Shown here: positions 23,801 to 34,369 of the stretch, piece by piece
How positions within the stretch are numbered: the stretch's first letter is position 1
Layout of the letters: every line of letters starts with the position of its first letter
From: Sipunculus nudus
Lineage: Eukaryota > Annelida > Sipuncula > Golfingiida > Sipunculidae
NCBI GenBank assembly: GCA_026874595.1
Contig: CM049322.1
Span: 57,412,386 to 57,476,385, forward strand
Reading direction: 5' to 3'
Length of the DNA: 64,000 nt
Translations under genes and position numbers: made by a program
Notes under the pieces: model-generated
The model's database searches: none
The model's input: the letters and a program-made list of their open reading frames with translations, nothing else
Told to the model about the DNA's origin: nothing

Positions 23801-26800
23801 GCAGTGATAAACTGATGGCCTTTTATGGTGTGCATCAAATATTATATAGAAAGATGTTAAATGGCCATGCTGGTCCATCTCATGGAGATATAGAACAAGA
23901 ATACACAGAAAAAGTCGGATCACCCCGTATGGGAATCGAACCCATGACCCTCCGATTGCCGGTCGTCTGCTCTACCACTGAGCTAACAGGGATCCCCAAC
24001 TTCCTCTGTGTATCAGCACACTTTCATAGGAACCAGCGAAGTGACGTCACTACTGTGACTGGTATTATACATACTACATGTGTCGACACGGCGACTTTGC
24101 ATGTAGCAGTGATAAACTGATGGCCTTTTATGGTGTGCATCAAATATTATATAGAAAGATGTTAAATGGCCATGCTGGTCCATCTCATGGAGATATAGAA
24201 CAAGAATACACAGAAAAAGTCGGATCACCCCGTATGGGAATCGAACCCATGACCCTCCGATTGCCGGTCGTCTGCTCTACCACTGAGCTAACAGGGATCC
24301 CCAACTTCCTCTGTGTATCAGCACACTTTCATAGGAACCAGCGAAGTGACGTCACTACTGTGACTGGTATTATACATACTACATGTGTCGACACGGCGAC
24401 TTTGCATGTAGCAGTGATAAACTGATGGCCTTTTATGGTGTGCATCAAATATTATATAGAAAGATGTTAAATGGCCATGCTGGTCCATCTCATGGAGATA
24501 TAGAACAAGAATACACAGAAAAAGTCGGATCACCCCGTATGGGAATCGAACCCATGACCCTCCGATTGCCGGTCGTCTGCTCTACCACTGAGCTAACAGG
24601 GATCCCCAACTTCCTCTGTGTATCAGCACACTTTCATAGGAACCAGCGAAGTGACGTCACTACTGTGACTGGTATTATACATACTACATGTGTCGACACG
24701 GCGACTTTGCATGTAGCAGTGATAAACTGATGGCCTTTTATGGTGTGCATCAAATATTATATAGAAAGATGTTAAATGGCCATGCTGGTCCATCTCATGG
24801 AGATATAGAACAAGAATATACAGAAAAAGTCGGATCACCCCGTATGGGAATCGAACCCATGACCCTCCGATTGCCGGTCGTCTGCTCTACCACTGAGCTA
24901 ACAGGGATCCCCAACTTCCTCTGTGTATCAGCACACTTTCATAGGAACCAGCGAAGTGACGTCACTACTGTGACTGGTATTATACATACTACATGTGTCG
25001 ACACGGCGACTTTGCATGTAGCAGTGATAAACTGATGGCCTTTTATGGTGTGCATCAAATATTATATAGAAAGATGTTAAATGGCCATGCTGGTCCATCT
25101 CATGGAGATATAGAACAAGAATACACAGAAAAAGTCGGATCACCCCGTATGGGAATCGAACCCATGACCCTCCGATTGCCGGTCGTCTGCTCTACCACTG
25201 AGCTAACAGGGATCCCCAACTTCCTCTGTGTATCAGCACACTTTCATAGGAACCAGCGAAGTGACGTCACTACTGTGACTGGTATTATACATACTACATG
25301 TGTCGACACGGCGACTTTGCATGTAGCAGTGATAAACTGATGGCCTTTTATGGTGTGCATCAAATATTATATAGAAAGATGTTAAATGGCCATGCTGGTC
25401 CATCTCATGGAGATATAGAACAAGAATACACAGAAAAAGTCGGATCACCCCGTATGGGAATCGAACCCATGACCCTCCGATTGCCGGTCGTCTGCTCTAC
25501 CACTGAGCTAACAGGGATCCCCAACTTCCTCTGTGTATCAGCACACTTTCATAGGAACCAGCGAAGTGACGTCACTACTGTGACTGGTATTATACATACT
25601 ACATGTGTCGACACGGCGACTTTGCATGTAGCAGTGATAAACTGATGGCCTTTTATGGTGTGCATCAAATATTATATAGAAAGATGTTAAATGGCCATGC
25701 TGGTCCATCTCATGGAGATATAGAACAAGAATACACAGAAAAAGTCGGATCACCCCGTATGGGAATCGAACCCATGACCCTCCGATTGCCGGTCGTCTGC
25801 TCTACCACTGAGCTAACAGGGATCCCCAACTTCCTCTGTGTATCAGCACACTTTCATAGGAACCAGCGAAGTGACGTCACTACTGTGACTGGTATTATAC
25901 ATACTACATGTGTCGACACGGCGACTTTGCATGTAGCAGTGATAAACTGATGGCCTTTTATGGTGTGCATCAAATATTATATAGAAAGATGTTAAATGGC
26001 CATGCTGGTCCATCTCATGGAGATATAGAACAAGAATACACAGAAAAAGTCGGATCACCCCGTATGGGAATCGAACCCATGACCCTCCGATTGCCGGTCG
26101 TCTGCTCTACCACTGAGCTAACAGGGATCCCCAACTTCCTCTGTGTATCAGCACACTTTCATAGGAACCAGCGAAGTGACGTCACTACTGTGACTGGTAT
26201 TATACATACTACATGTGTCGACACGGCGACTTTGCATGTAGCAGTGATAAACTGATGGCCTTTTATGGTGTGCATCAAATATTATATAGAAAGATGTTAA
26301 ATGGCCATGCTGGTCCATCTCATGGAGATATAGAACAAGAATACACAGAAAAAGTCGGATCACCCCGTATGGGAATCGAACCCATGACCCTCCGATTGCC
26401 GGTCGTCTGCTCTACCACTGAGCTAACAGGGATCCCCAACTTCCTCTGTGTATCAGCACACTTTCATAGGAACCAGCGAAGTGACGTCACTACTGTGACT
26501 GGTATTATACATACTTCATGTGTCGACACGGCGACTTTGCATGTAGCAGTGATAAACTGATGGCCTTTTATGGTGTGCATCAAATATTATATAGAAAGAT
26601 GTTAAATGGCCATGCTGGTCCATCTCATGGAGATATAGAACAAGAATACACAGAAAAAGTCGGATCACCCCGTATGGGAATCGAACCCATGACCCTCCGA
26701 TTGCCGGTCGTCTGCTCTACCACTGAGCTAACAGGGATCCCCAACTTCCTCTGTGTATCAGCACACTTTCATAGGAACCAGCGAAGTGACGTCACTACTG

Positions 26801-27885
26801 TGACTGGTATTATACATACTACATGTGTCGACACGGCGACTTTGCATGTAGCAGTGATAAACTGATGGCCTTTTATGGTGTGCATCAAATATTATATAGA
26901 AAGATGTTAAATGGCCATGCTGGTCCATCTCATGGAGATATAGAACAAGAATACACAGAAAAAGTCGGATCACCCCGTATGGGAATCGAACCCATGACCC
27001 TCCGATTGCCGGTCGTCTGCTCTACCACTGAGCTAACAGGGATCCCCAACTTCCTCTGTGTATCAGCACACTTTCATAGGAACCAGCGAAGTGACGTCAC
27101 TACTGTGACTGGTATTATACATACTACATGTGTCGACACGGCGACTTTGCATGTAGCAGTGATAAACTGATGGCCTTTTATGGTGTGCATCAAATATTAT
27201 ATAGAAAGATGTTAAATGGCCATGCTGGTCCATCTCATGGAGATATAGAACAAGAATACACAGAAAAAGTCGGATCACCCCGTATGGGAATCGAACCCAT
27301 GACCCTCCGATTGCCGGTCGTCTGCTCTACCACTGAGCTAACAGGGATCCCCAACTTCCTCTGTGTATCAGCACACTTTCATAGGAACCAGCGAAGTGAC
27401 GTCACTACTGTGACTGGTATTATACATACTACATGTGTCGACACGGCGACTTTGCATGTAGCAGTGATAAACTGATGGCCTTTTATGGTGTGCATCAAAT
27501 ATTATATAGAAAGATGTTAAATGGCCATGCTGGTCCATCTCATGGAGATATAGAACAAGAATACACAGAAAAAGTCGGATCACCCCGTATGGGAATCGAA
27601 CCCATGACCCTCCGATTGCCGGTCGTCTGCTCTACCACTGAGCTAACAGGGATCCCCAACTTCCTCTGTGTATCAGCACACTTTCATAGGAACCAGCGAA
27701 GTGACGTCACTACTGTGACTGGTATTATACATACTACATGTGTCGACACGGCGACTTTGCATGTAGCAGTGATAAACTGATGGCCTTTTATGGTGTGCAT
27801 CAAATATTATATAGAAAGATGTTAAATGGCCATGCTGGTCCATCTCATGGAGATATAGAACAAGAATACACAGAAAAAGTCGGAT

Positions 27886-27957
27886 CACCCCGTATGGGAA
27901 TCGAACCCATGACCCTCCGATTGCCGGTCGTCTGCTCTACCACTGAGCTAACAGGGA
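27886..27957 (-). tRNA. tRNA-like gene, last (44th) minus-strand copy
   Basis: Identical in body to the type copy. It is the minus-strand copy nearest the head-to-head junction. Its upstream flank, including the CRE-like palindrome, is complete, and the array then switches orientation at 28053. Confidence 0.7.
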
Positions 27958-28051
27958 TCCCCAACTTCCTCTGTGTATCAGCACACTTTCATAGGAACCA
28001 GCGAAGTGACGTCACTACTGTGACTGGTATTATACATACTACATGTGTCGA

Positions 28052-28137
28052 CATGGCCATTTAACATCTTTCTATATAATATTTGATGCACACCATAAAA
28101 GGCCATCAGTTTATCACTGCTACATGCAAAGTCGCCG
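28052..28137. other. Head-to-head inversion junction and 84-bp palindrome spacer
   Basis: The left arm is intact up to gtcgaca (28053) and the sequence then jumps to tggccatttaac, which is the reverse complement of a different point in the unit. The two parental sequences share only CA at the breakpoint (28052-28053). The right arm mirrors the left from 28138 (tgtcgacacatg). This gives a perfect or near-perfect inverted repeat with arms of about 1.4 kb around an 84-bp spacer (28054-28137). Confidence 0.9.
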
Positions 28138-28176
28138 TGTCGACACATGTAGTATGTATAATACCAGTCACAGTAG

Positions 28177-28184
28177 TGACGTCA
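28177..28184 (+). promoter_or_regulatory. CRE-like palindrome upstream of each tRNA-like gene (example copy)
   Basis: TGACGTCA, inside the 12-bp palindrome AGTGACGTCACT (28175-28186), lies about 50 bp before position 1 of the tRNA-like gene. TGACGTCA is the canonical ATF/CREB site. It is present in every unit, and also in the diverged relics at about 3102 and 63305, which suggests it is a conserved part of the unit. Whether it drives transcription is inference. Confidence 0.5.
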
Positions 28185-28233
28185 CTTCGCTGGTTCCTAT
28201 GAAAGTGTGCTGATACACAGAGGAAGTTGGGGA

Positions 28234-28305
28234 TCCCTGTTAGCTCAGTGGTAGAGCAGACGACCGGCAATCGGAGGGTCATGGGTTCGATTCCCATACG
28301 GGGTG
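28234..28305 (+). tRNA. tRNA-like gene, plus-strand copy 1
   Basis: Same 72-nt body as the minus copies, with A box at 28241-28251, an intact B box and a T5 terminator starting 7 nt after the 3' end. It is the first copy to the right of the inversion and is transcribed divergently from the copy at 27886. Confidence 0.7.
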
Positions 28306-28538
28306 ATCCGACTTTTTCTGTGTATTCTTGTTCTATATCTCCATGAGATGGACCAGCATGGCCATTTAACATCTTTCTATATAATATTTGATGCACACCA
28401 TAAAAGGCCATCAGTTTATCACTGCTACATGCAAAGTCGCCGTGTCGACACATGTAGTATGTATAATACCAGTCACAGTAGTGACGTCACTTCGCTGGTT
28501 CCTATGAAAGTGTGCTGATACACAGAGGAAGTTGGGGA

Positions 28539-28610
28539 TCCCTGTTAGCTCAGTGGTAGAGCAGACGACCGGCAATCGGAGGGTCATGGGTTCGATTCCC
28601 ATACGGGGTG
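28539..28610 (+). tRNA. tRNA-like gene, plus-strand copy 2
   Basis: Identical body, 305 bp after copy 1. Confidence 0.7.
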
Positions 28611-28843
28611 ATCCGACTTTTTCTGTGTATTCTTGTTCTATATCTCCATGAGATGGACCAGCATGGCCATTTAACATCTTTCTATATAATATTTGATGCA
28701 CACCATAAAAGGCCATCAGTTTATCACTGCTACATGCAAAGTCGCCGTGTCGACACATGTAGTATGTATAATACCAGTCACAGTAGTGACGTCACTTCGC
28801 TGGTTCCTATGAAAGTGTGCTGATACACAGAGGAAGTTGGGGA

Positions 28844-28915
28844 TCCCTGTTAGCTCAGTGGTAGAGCAGACGACCGGCAATCGGAGGGTCATGGGTTCGA
28901 TTCCCATACGGGGTG
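28844..28915 (+). tRNA. tRNA-like gene, plus-strand copy 3
   Basis: Identical body. The flank between this copy and the next carries the two substitutions at 29046 and 29060. Confidence 0.7.
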
Positions 28916-29148
28916 ATCCGACTTTTTCTGTGTATTCTTGTTCTATATCTCCATGAGATGGACCAGCATGGCCATTTAACATCTTTCTATATAATATTTG
29001 ATGCACACCATAAAAGGCCATCAGTTTATCACTGCTACATGCAAATTCGCCGTGTCGACGCATGTAGTATGTATAATACCAGTCACAGTAGTGACGTCAC
29101 TTCGCTGGTTCCTATGAAAGTGTGCTGATACACAGAGGAAGTTGGGGA

Positions 29149-29220
29149 TCCCTGTTAGCTCAGTGGTAGAGCAGACGACCGGCAATCGGAGGGTCATGGG
29201 TTCGATTCCCATACGGGGTG
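29149..29220 (+). tRNA. tRNA-like gene, plus-strand copy 4
   Basis: Identical body, 305-bp spacing. Confidence 0.7.
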
Positions 29221-29453
29221 ATCCGACTTTTTCTGTGTATTCTTGTTCTATATCTCCATGAGATGGACCAGCATGGCCATTTAACATCTTTCTATATAAT
29301 ATTTGATGCACACCATAAAAGGCCATCAGTTTATCACTGCTACATGCAAAGTCGCCGTGTCGACACATGTAGTATGTATAATACCAGTCACAGTAGTGAC
29401 GTCACTTCGCTGGTTCCTATGAAAGTGTGCTGATACACAGAGGAAGTTGGGGA

Positions 29454-29525
29454 TCCCTGTTAGCTCAGTGGTAGAGCAGACGACCGGCAATCGGAGGGTC
29501 ATGGGTTCGATTCCCATACGGGGTG
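29454..29525 (+). tRNA. tRNA-like gene, plus-strand copy 5 (last)
   Basis: Identical body with its T5 terminator. The array then ends 31 bp downstream. Confidence 0.7.
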
Positions 29526-29556
29526 ATCCGACTTTTTCTGTGTATTCTTGTTCTAT

Positions 29557-29568
29557 GTATACATGTAT
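29557..29568 (+). repeat. 12-bp direct repeat at right edge of the tRNA-like array
   Basis: GTATACATGTAT, the same 12-mer in the same orientation as at 14681-14692, immediately after the last array base. It resembles a target-site duplication. Confidence 0.7.
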
Positions 29569-30575
29569 GTTATGTATGAATCAAATGTTCCTTTGCTTAA
29601 CAAGCCGTGAACCATATTTTTTAGAAATGTATTTTACTGGTTTAGATGTATAATGTTTAAATTACAATATTTCCATTTTATCCTGTTTTTACTTTCGCAT
29701 ACGCCTGTTTTTTTGTAAATATGAAAGAGTTTCTGGAATAATCAAGAGTCCCTCTTTGCCTATCTCTTTCAATCTCTCCCCCCCCCCCCCTTCTCTCTCT
29801 TTCCTTCTCTCCATATGTAAATATATATTCTGATTAAAGGATTAATTAAAAAAATAATGATGCCAATAACCAGAATTGTATAAAGGGTGTTTGGACATGA
29901 AAATATTAAAATAAGAATTCCTAATTATTTTCTTATAATTGTGCTTCATTTTAATCCTCAACAGGCGACACTTACAGTGTGTATAGCACTTATGATGAAT
30001 AGACTTATATGTAATTATGCTGATAAAACGCTTATCACTTACCACTACAGTGACAGTGTAAAAGAAGAAAAGAATCTCTGCTCGTTGTGGCCACATACTT
30101 TTCGGACGAAGCAGTATCAGCTTGTAGCAAATAAACCACGGGGACTCGACTATTAAGTCTGATTTTCCTGTGTTTAAACGCAGATCTTTTGCTTGTTTGC
30201 CAATACTGTGAGGTTGAGAAGCACATTAGCCTGGGTTGACAGACGTATTTCCTTAAAAACCAGAATTAGTAACACGAGTAAGGAAATAGAAGTTGTTTAC
30301 ATTAACGAGTGATGAGTTTCCCGACGAGCCAGCAAATAGATTTTTTCACATATCACCGCACACAAAAAAATTATATATAATCATACAGGCATACAAACCA
30401 TACAAAGAAAAACCTTTTTGAAATCACCTAAATATGTTAAGATAGGTTGTGTAGCGTTGTGACACTCTCATAAAACATATTTCCATATACTTCACAAATG
30501 ACTTATTATTAGGTTGAGTCATAAATGTGTGTATGTGTTTGTTTAAAAGTGATTTGATTATCGTCTTCTCGGCGC
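29569..30575. other. Unannotated DNA right of the array
   Basis: AT-rich unique sequence with a C/CT tract near 29780-29815. No exon could be supported. Confidence 0.5.
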
Positions 30576-30755
30576 ATATAGAAGTCCTCCTTGGACATAT
30601 AGAAGTCCTCCTGGGGCATATAAAATTCCTCCTTAGACATATAGAAGTCCTCCTGGGACATATAGAAGTCCTCCTGTGGCATATAGAAGTCCCCCCTGGG
30701 ACATATAGAAGTCCTCCTGGGGTAAATAGAAGTCCTCCTGGGGCATATAGAATAC
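30576..30755. repeat. 21-bp minisatellite, about 8 copies
   Basis: Tandem CATATAGAAGTCCTCCTGGG-like units of 21 bp. Because 21 is a multiple of three, they give heptapeptide-repeat open frames on both strands (HIEVLLG on plus). There is no other sign of coding, so I treat it as a minisatellite. Confidence 0.85.
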
Positions 30756-31084
30756 CTGCTCAAGCTTAACTACTAATACACTTTTTTATGACTGAAATAT
30801 AAATCTGGACAACTACACTGGGAAAATTATTACTGGAATTAAGACTTCTGGTGGACGGACTTTCTTTAATCGTAAGTGTCCATATTTTCAGAATATATGT
30901 TCAAGTTACTGCAGTGAACCCACTTTCAAAAGTACGGCCAAAAAGAGATCACCCCAACAACGAAACAGGTCTACCATTAAGACCACCTAACTCACAAGAC
31001 GGCAACTTGAACGAAATCATCTGTTCAGGTAAAATATAAACTAGAGCAGCTAACGAAATAGACAAACAACTAAAGAGATCTCCT

Positions 31085-32455
31085 CTTTGACAGGACCATC
31101 CTTTAAACAAGAACACCCTAATAAACGACCATCACAATAACAGGACCACCCAAATTACAAGACCATCCATATAAAAAGACCATCCCGAATACAAGACTAT
31201 TCCAATAATAAGACCATCCTAATACAAGACCATCCAAATAAAAAGGCCCCAATTAAAAGACCATCCGTATCAGGAACGCCCCTCCGGCCATTCCAATAAT
31301 GTGACCACACTAATAACAAGACCATCCTAATAACAAGACCATCCCAATAGCAAGACCATCCCCGAAACAGGAACGCCCTAATAACAAGACCATCCAAATA
31401 ACAGGGCCATCCCAATAATTAGACCGTCCTAATAACAGGAACACCCCAATAACAAGATCATCATAATAACAAAACCATCCTAATAACAAGATCAACCCAA
31501 TAACAGTACCACCCCATTTACAAGACCATCCCCGTAACAGAACAAGCCAAATAATAACACCGTCCAAATAACAGGAAAACCCAAGAACAAGATCAGCATA
31601 TTTACAATAACTTCCGAACAACAAGACCATCCTAGAACCACCCCAATTACAAGACCATCTTTGTTTACCGGCCATCACAATAACAAGACCACCTGAATAA
31701 ACAGACTCTCCTATTAACAAGGCCACCCCATGTAAAAGACCACCCCAATAAGCAGACCATCCCAATAAACAGACCATCCCAGTAAGAGGACCATCCCAAT
31801 AACAAAACCATAAAAAAATCCCAATAACAAGACCATCCGATTAATAAGACAATTCCATTCATAAGTCCACCCAAATAGGAAAACCATCCAAATAACAATA
31901 CCAAACCATTAAAAAATACCATAATAACAAAACCCTGAACCATAATATGACCATCCAAATAACAAGACCTATATATGAACTAGATGACCCTAATAACAAG
32001 CCGATTCAAATAACAAGACAACCCTAGTAACAGGACCATCCCAGTAACAAGGCCACACTAATAATCAGTTCAGGTAACATAAAAACTAGACCACCTAAAA
32101 CACCTCCTCTTTGATAAGAGCAACCTAAACAAGAACACCCTGATATGAAGACCTTCCCCGTAACAGGACCAACCAAATAATAGGACCATCCGAATAACAA
32201 GGCCATCCCACTATAGCAAAACCCCTCCCATAACAAGGCCACCCTAATATGTAGATCATCACAATATCAAGACCAAACCATTAAACGGACCACCCCATTA
32301 AGAAGACCATCCTAATTACAAGGTCACCCTAATAACAAGACCAACCTTATTTCAAGGCCACCTCAGTACAAGACCATCCCAATAACCAGACCACCCAAAT
32401 AACAATTTCATTCCGATAACACGACCATCTAAATAACAATACATCTTAATTACAT
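31085..32455. repeat. Degenerate short-period minisatellite ('accatccnaataacaag')
   Basis: About 1.4 kb of loosely repeated, irregularly spaced ~15-17-bp motifs such as aagaccatcccaataac. The open minus-strand frames rich in WSCYWDGL are translations of this repeat. The same motif resumes at about 35960-36035, beyond the LINE, so one array was split by the LINE insertion. Confidence 0.85.
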
Positions 32456-33029
32456 CTTAATTTTTTTTTGTGCGGGATAGTTATGCGTGGAAGACGTATG
32501 TCGGATCATTGCCAATTGAGTTTATTTTCAAAGTGGTTTAAAAGGCTATAGAGACTTTCTATTTTTACCACAAAGTGCTTGGGTGTAAGGATTACCACTG
32601 GGCTGAGAGACGTGAAGGTTCAATGCACTTCTGTGAAGAAACGTGTGACTTTGTGTTTACGGTGAGCGGTAATATGTGATCTTACGGGTTTAACCGTGGA
32701 CGAAATTAGGTGAAATGGTGTCACTTTCTGGGATACGTGGGTTGATTATATTGACTTGCTTGCTATGGGCCATGGCCATACTGGCGTATACTTCGAGTTT
32801 TTTACCGACTGTTAAACCACAAATGTTCCAGGAGCCTTGGAAAGGCCTACTGTCACCTGATATTATAGCAAGAATTTTGGAACTTTGCATCAAGAAATTT
32901 CCCATGTATCAGCCATACAGGTGTACCCGTGGAAGACGAGGGCTGTTTCAGCATATTAGGACAGTATCACACACTCGCTATAAAGTAAACAAAGGACAGT
33001 CTTGAGTAAATATTGAGCATCTTAAACCA

Positions 33030-33743
33030 GTGGAAACAAGGAGTGACAGCTTCAATTATAATGCCATGTTTGTAAATTCCATGTCAGTTCTAAACAAGTA
33101 TTTAAATCTTCATACTTACATAATTGATCACAATATAGATATTTGTGGAGTCACAGACACTTGGCTACCACACGATGATCCAGATGTGGCTCGTCTCATA
33201 CCCCCCCCCCCCCCAGGTTATAACATTATATCAACACCCCGAAAAACTGGAAATAAAGGTGGTGGTGTCGCCATCATTTATCGAAATCATTTAAATATCA
33301 CTCTGAGAAAATGTGTCTATCAGTTTGATAATATCGAATATCAAGAATTAGAATGGAACCTCTCAGAAAGGAAAGTCTATATTCTGCTGATCTATAGGCC
33401 TCCTGACGGTAATGTCACGGACTTCATTCATGAACTGACGTCATATATAGAAGTAAACATGCATCGAAAGGAAAAAAAAGTATACATGGGTGATTTTAAT
33501 ATCAATATATTGGACTCTAGTAACTCAGATGTTATCAATTTCAAAGACTTTCTAAGCTGTTTCAGTTTGGTTAATTTTGTCAATTTTGCTACAAGTAAAT
33601 CGGGAAGTGGGGTTGATCTTTGCTTCAGTGATGATGATTGTATAGTGACAAAAGTCTACCAAGGATTACTTTTCTCTGATCATTATGCAGTTGAATTAGA
33701 ATTCTGTTGTAGTAGGACAGTGATAACTTCACATCACAATTAA
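33030..33743 (+). CDS. LINE endonuclease domain (APE-like), fragment
   Basis: An open stretch of 237 codons is an exonuclease-endonuclease-phosphatase fold of the LINE type. In order it shows DICGVTDTWL, GGGVAIIYR, LLIYRPPDGN, MGDFNINIL and FSDHYAVELE. These map to the EEP motifs; GDFN and SDH are the catalytic blocks that nick target DNA. The second motif has TDTWL where most relatives have TETWL, so the usual metal-binding glutamate is replaced by aspartate. A stop follows, and about 80 residues expected before the WRK-like linker at 33760 appear to be missing. A run of C near 33201 encodes PPPPP and is a possible slippage site. Confidence 0.75.
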   Translation: METRSDSFNYNAMFVNSMSVLNKYLNLHTYIIDHNIDICGVTDTWLPHDDPDVARLIPPPPPGYNIISTPRKTGNKGGGVAIIYRNHLNITLRKCVYQFDNIEYQELEWNLSERKVYILLIYRPPDGNVTDFIHELTSYIEVNMHRKEKKVYMGDFNINILDSSNSDVINFKDFLSCFSLVNFVNFATSKSGSGVDLCFSDDDCIVTKVYQGLLFSDHYAVELEFCCSRTVITSHHN

Positions 33744-33759
33744 ATTAGAAAAGGCAGTT

Positions 33760-34032
33760 ATGACACGAAAGGAACGCATTTGGAAAAGACTGAAGAATCA
33801 AAAGAATTGGGAAGAATTTGCTTTACAGAGAAAGCATTTTAGTCGGGCAGTTTGTAGAAAAGTCAGAGAATATCACCAAGAGATTTTCAACAGCTGTAAA
33901 TCTAATTATAAGGATGTATATAAACATGCAAATAGACTACTTTTCAGGAAGGAAGTAACAACATTTCCTATAGGTGATGATGTAGAGATTGTTAAAAATT
34001 TCAATGTGTTCCTTAGTGAAAAAATTGAGAAA
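33760..34032 (+). pseudogene. LINE linker region between endonuclease and RT, fragment
   Basis: The open frame reads RKERIWKRLKNQKNWEEF, continues to HANRLLFRKEV and ends VFLSEKIEKI. It matches the basic linker that precedes the reverse transcriptase in CR1/L2 elements. It runs into the AT-rich insertion at about 34036 and stops there. The homologous frame resumes near 34370 (NLLNSLPTG). Confidence 0.6.
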
Positions 34033-34035
34033 ATA

Positions 34036-34367
34036 ATAATAATAATATTTTATTTTGTAAAGCGTAAAATCCACAGTGTTGTGCTCTAAAACGCTATTAC
34101 AAGCAAGCATTTGCATAAAAATGACTATGAGAAAAAATATTCATTAAATAAAAATTAAGACAAACATTTAAATATTACTTAGGCTAGATAAAACATGCAC
34201 ATAATCCATTAATATACATAACCTATTAAAACTAAACCAATAAACGACATTAAATCTATAAAAGTGTAGATAAAATTACGGTATAGAATTGAAAATCTGC
34301 ACATATGCAAAATCACAGCTAATCGAAATATTGCACAAATAAGTATGTCTTAAGCATTTTTTTGAAA
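34036..34367. mobile_element. Unclassified ~330-bp insertion inside the LINE
   Basis: The LINE reading frame is interrupted by AT-rich sequence that begins with an aataat run and contains ttttgtaaagcgtaaaatcc and ctctaaaacgct. This resembles the termini of short dispersed non-autonomous elements in molluscs ('...aagcgctttac...'). The flanking LINE frame continues on both sides. No clear target-site duplication was found. Confidence 0.5.
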
Positions 34368-34369
34368 GC

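Larger units (their letters stand above)
14690..28053 (-). repeat. Tandem array of 305-bp units, left arm (44 tRNA-like copies, minus strand)
   Basis: The left arm is a head-to-tail array with an exact 305-bp period from the first tRNA-like copy (14771) to the last (27886), a distance of 43 x 305 with no length change. I saw only three substitutions in this arm: 22172 (T to C), 24819 (C to T) and 26516 (A to T). Read in tRNA sense, each unit has a GTGTCGACAC palindrome, a tataata stretch, an AGTGACGTCACT palindrome about 50 bp upstream of the gene, the tRNA-like body, a T5 terminator, and about 110 bp of AT-rich sequence. Such homogeneity means very recent amplification, strong conversion, or an assembly product. 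Confidence 0.97.
28054..29556 (+). repeat. Tandem array of 305-bp units, right arm (5 tRNA-like copies, plus strand)
   Basis: The same unit in inverted orientation, with tRNA-like copies at 28234, 28539, 28844, 29149 and 29454 at exact 305-bp spacing. Substitutions seen are 29046 (G to T) and 29060 (A to G). The arm ends at 29556, midway through the unit's downstream AT-rich part. Confidence 0.97.

Noticed and set aside
14928-29517. Repeated 115-codon and 71-codon open frames throughout the array, including MGIEP...STTELTG peptides
   Set aside because: They are the antisense and sense translations of the tRNA-like unit. GIEP and STTEL are antisense of the T arm and D arm. There are no splice sites or codon signals beyond the repeat itself.
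14690-29556. CRISPR-like or protein-repeat array
   Set aside because: Units are wholly identical with no variable spacers. The context is eukaryotic and each unit is a Pol III gene.
30509-30769. Heptad-repeat protein on either strand (HIEVLLG or YMSQEDF type)
   Set aside because: Produced by a 21-bp minisatellite and open on both strands, so not evidence of coding.
31197-32242. Minus-strand hydrophobic frames rich in WSCYWDGL (up to 155 codons)
   Set aside because: Translations of the degenerate minisatellite; they look like membrane segments only because of repeat composition.
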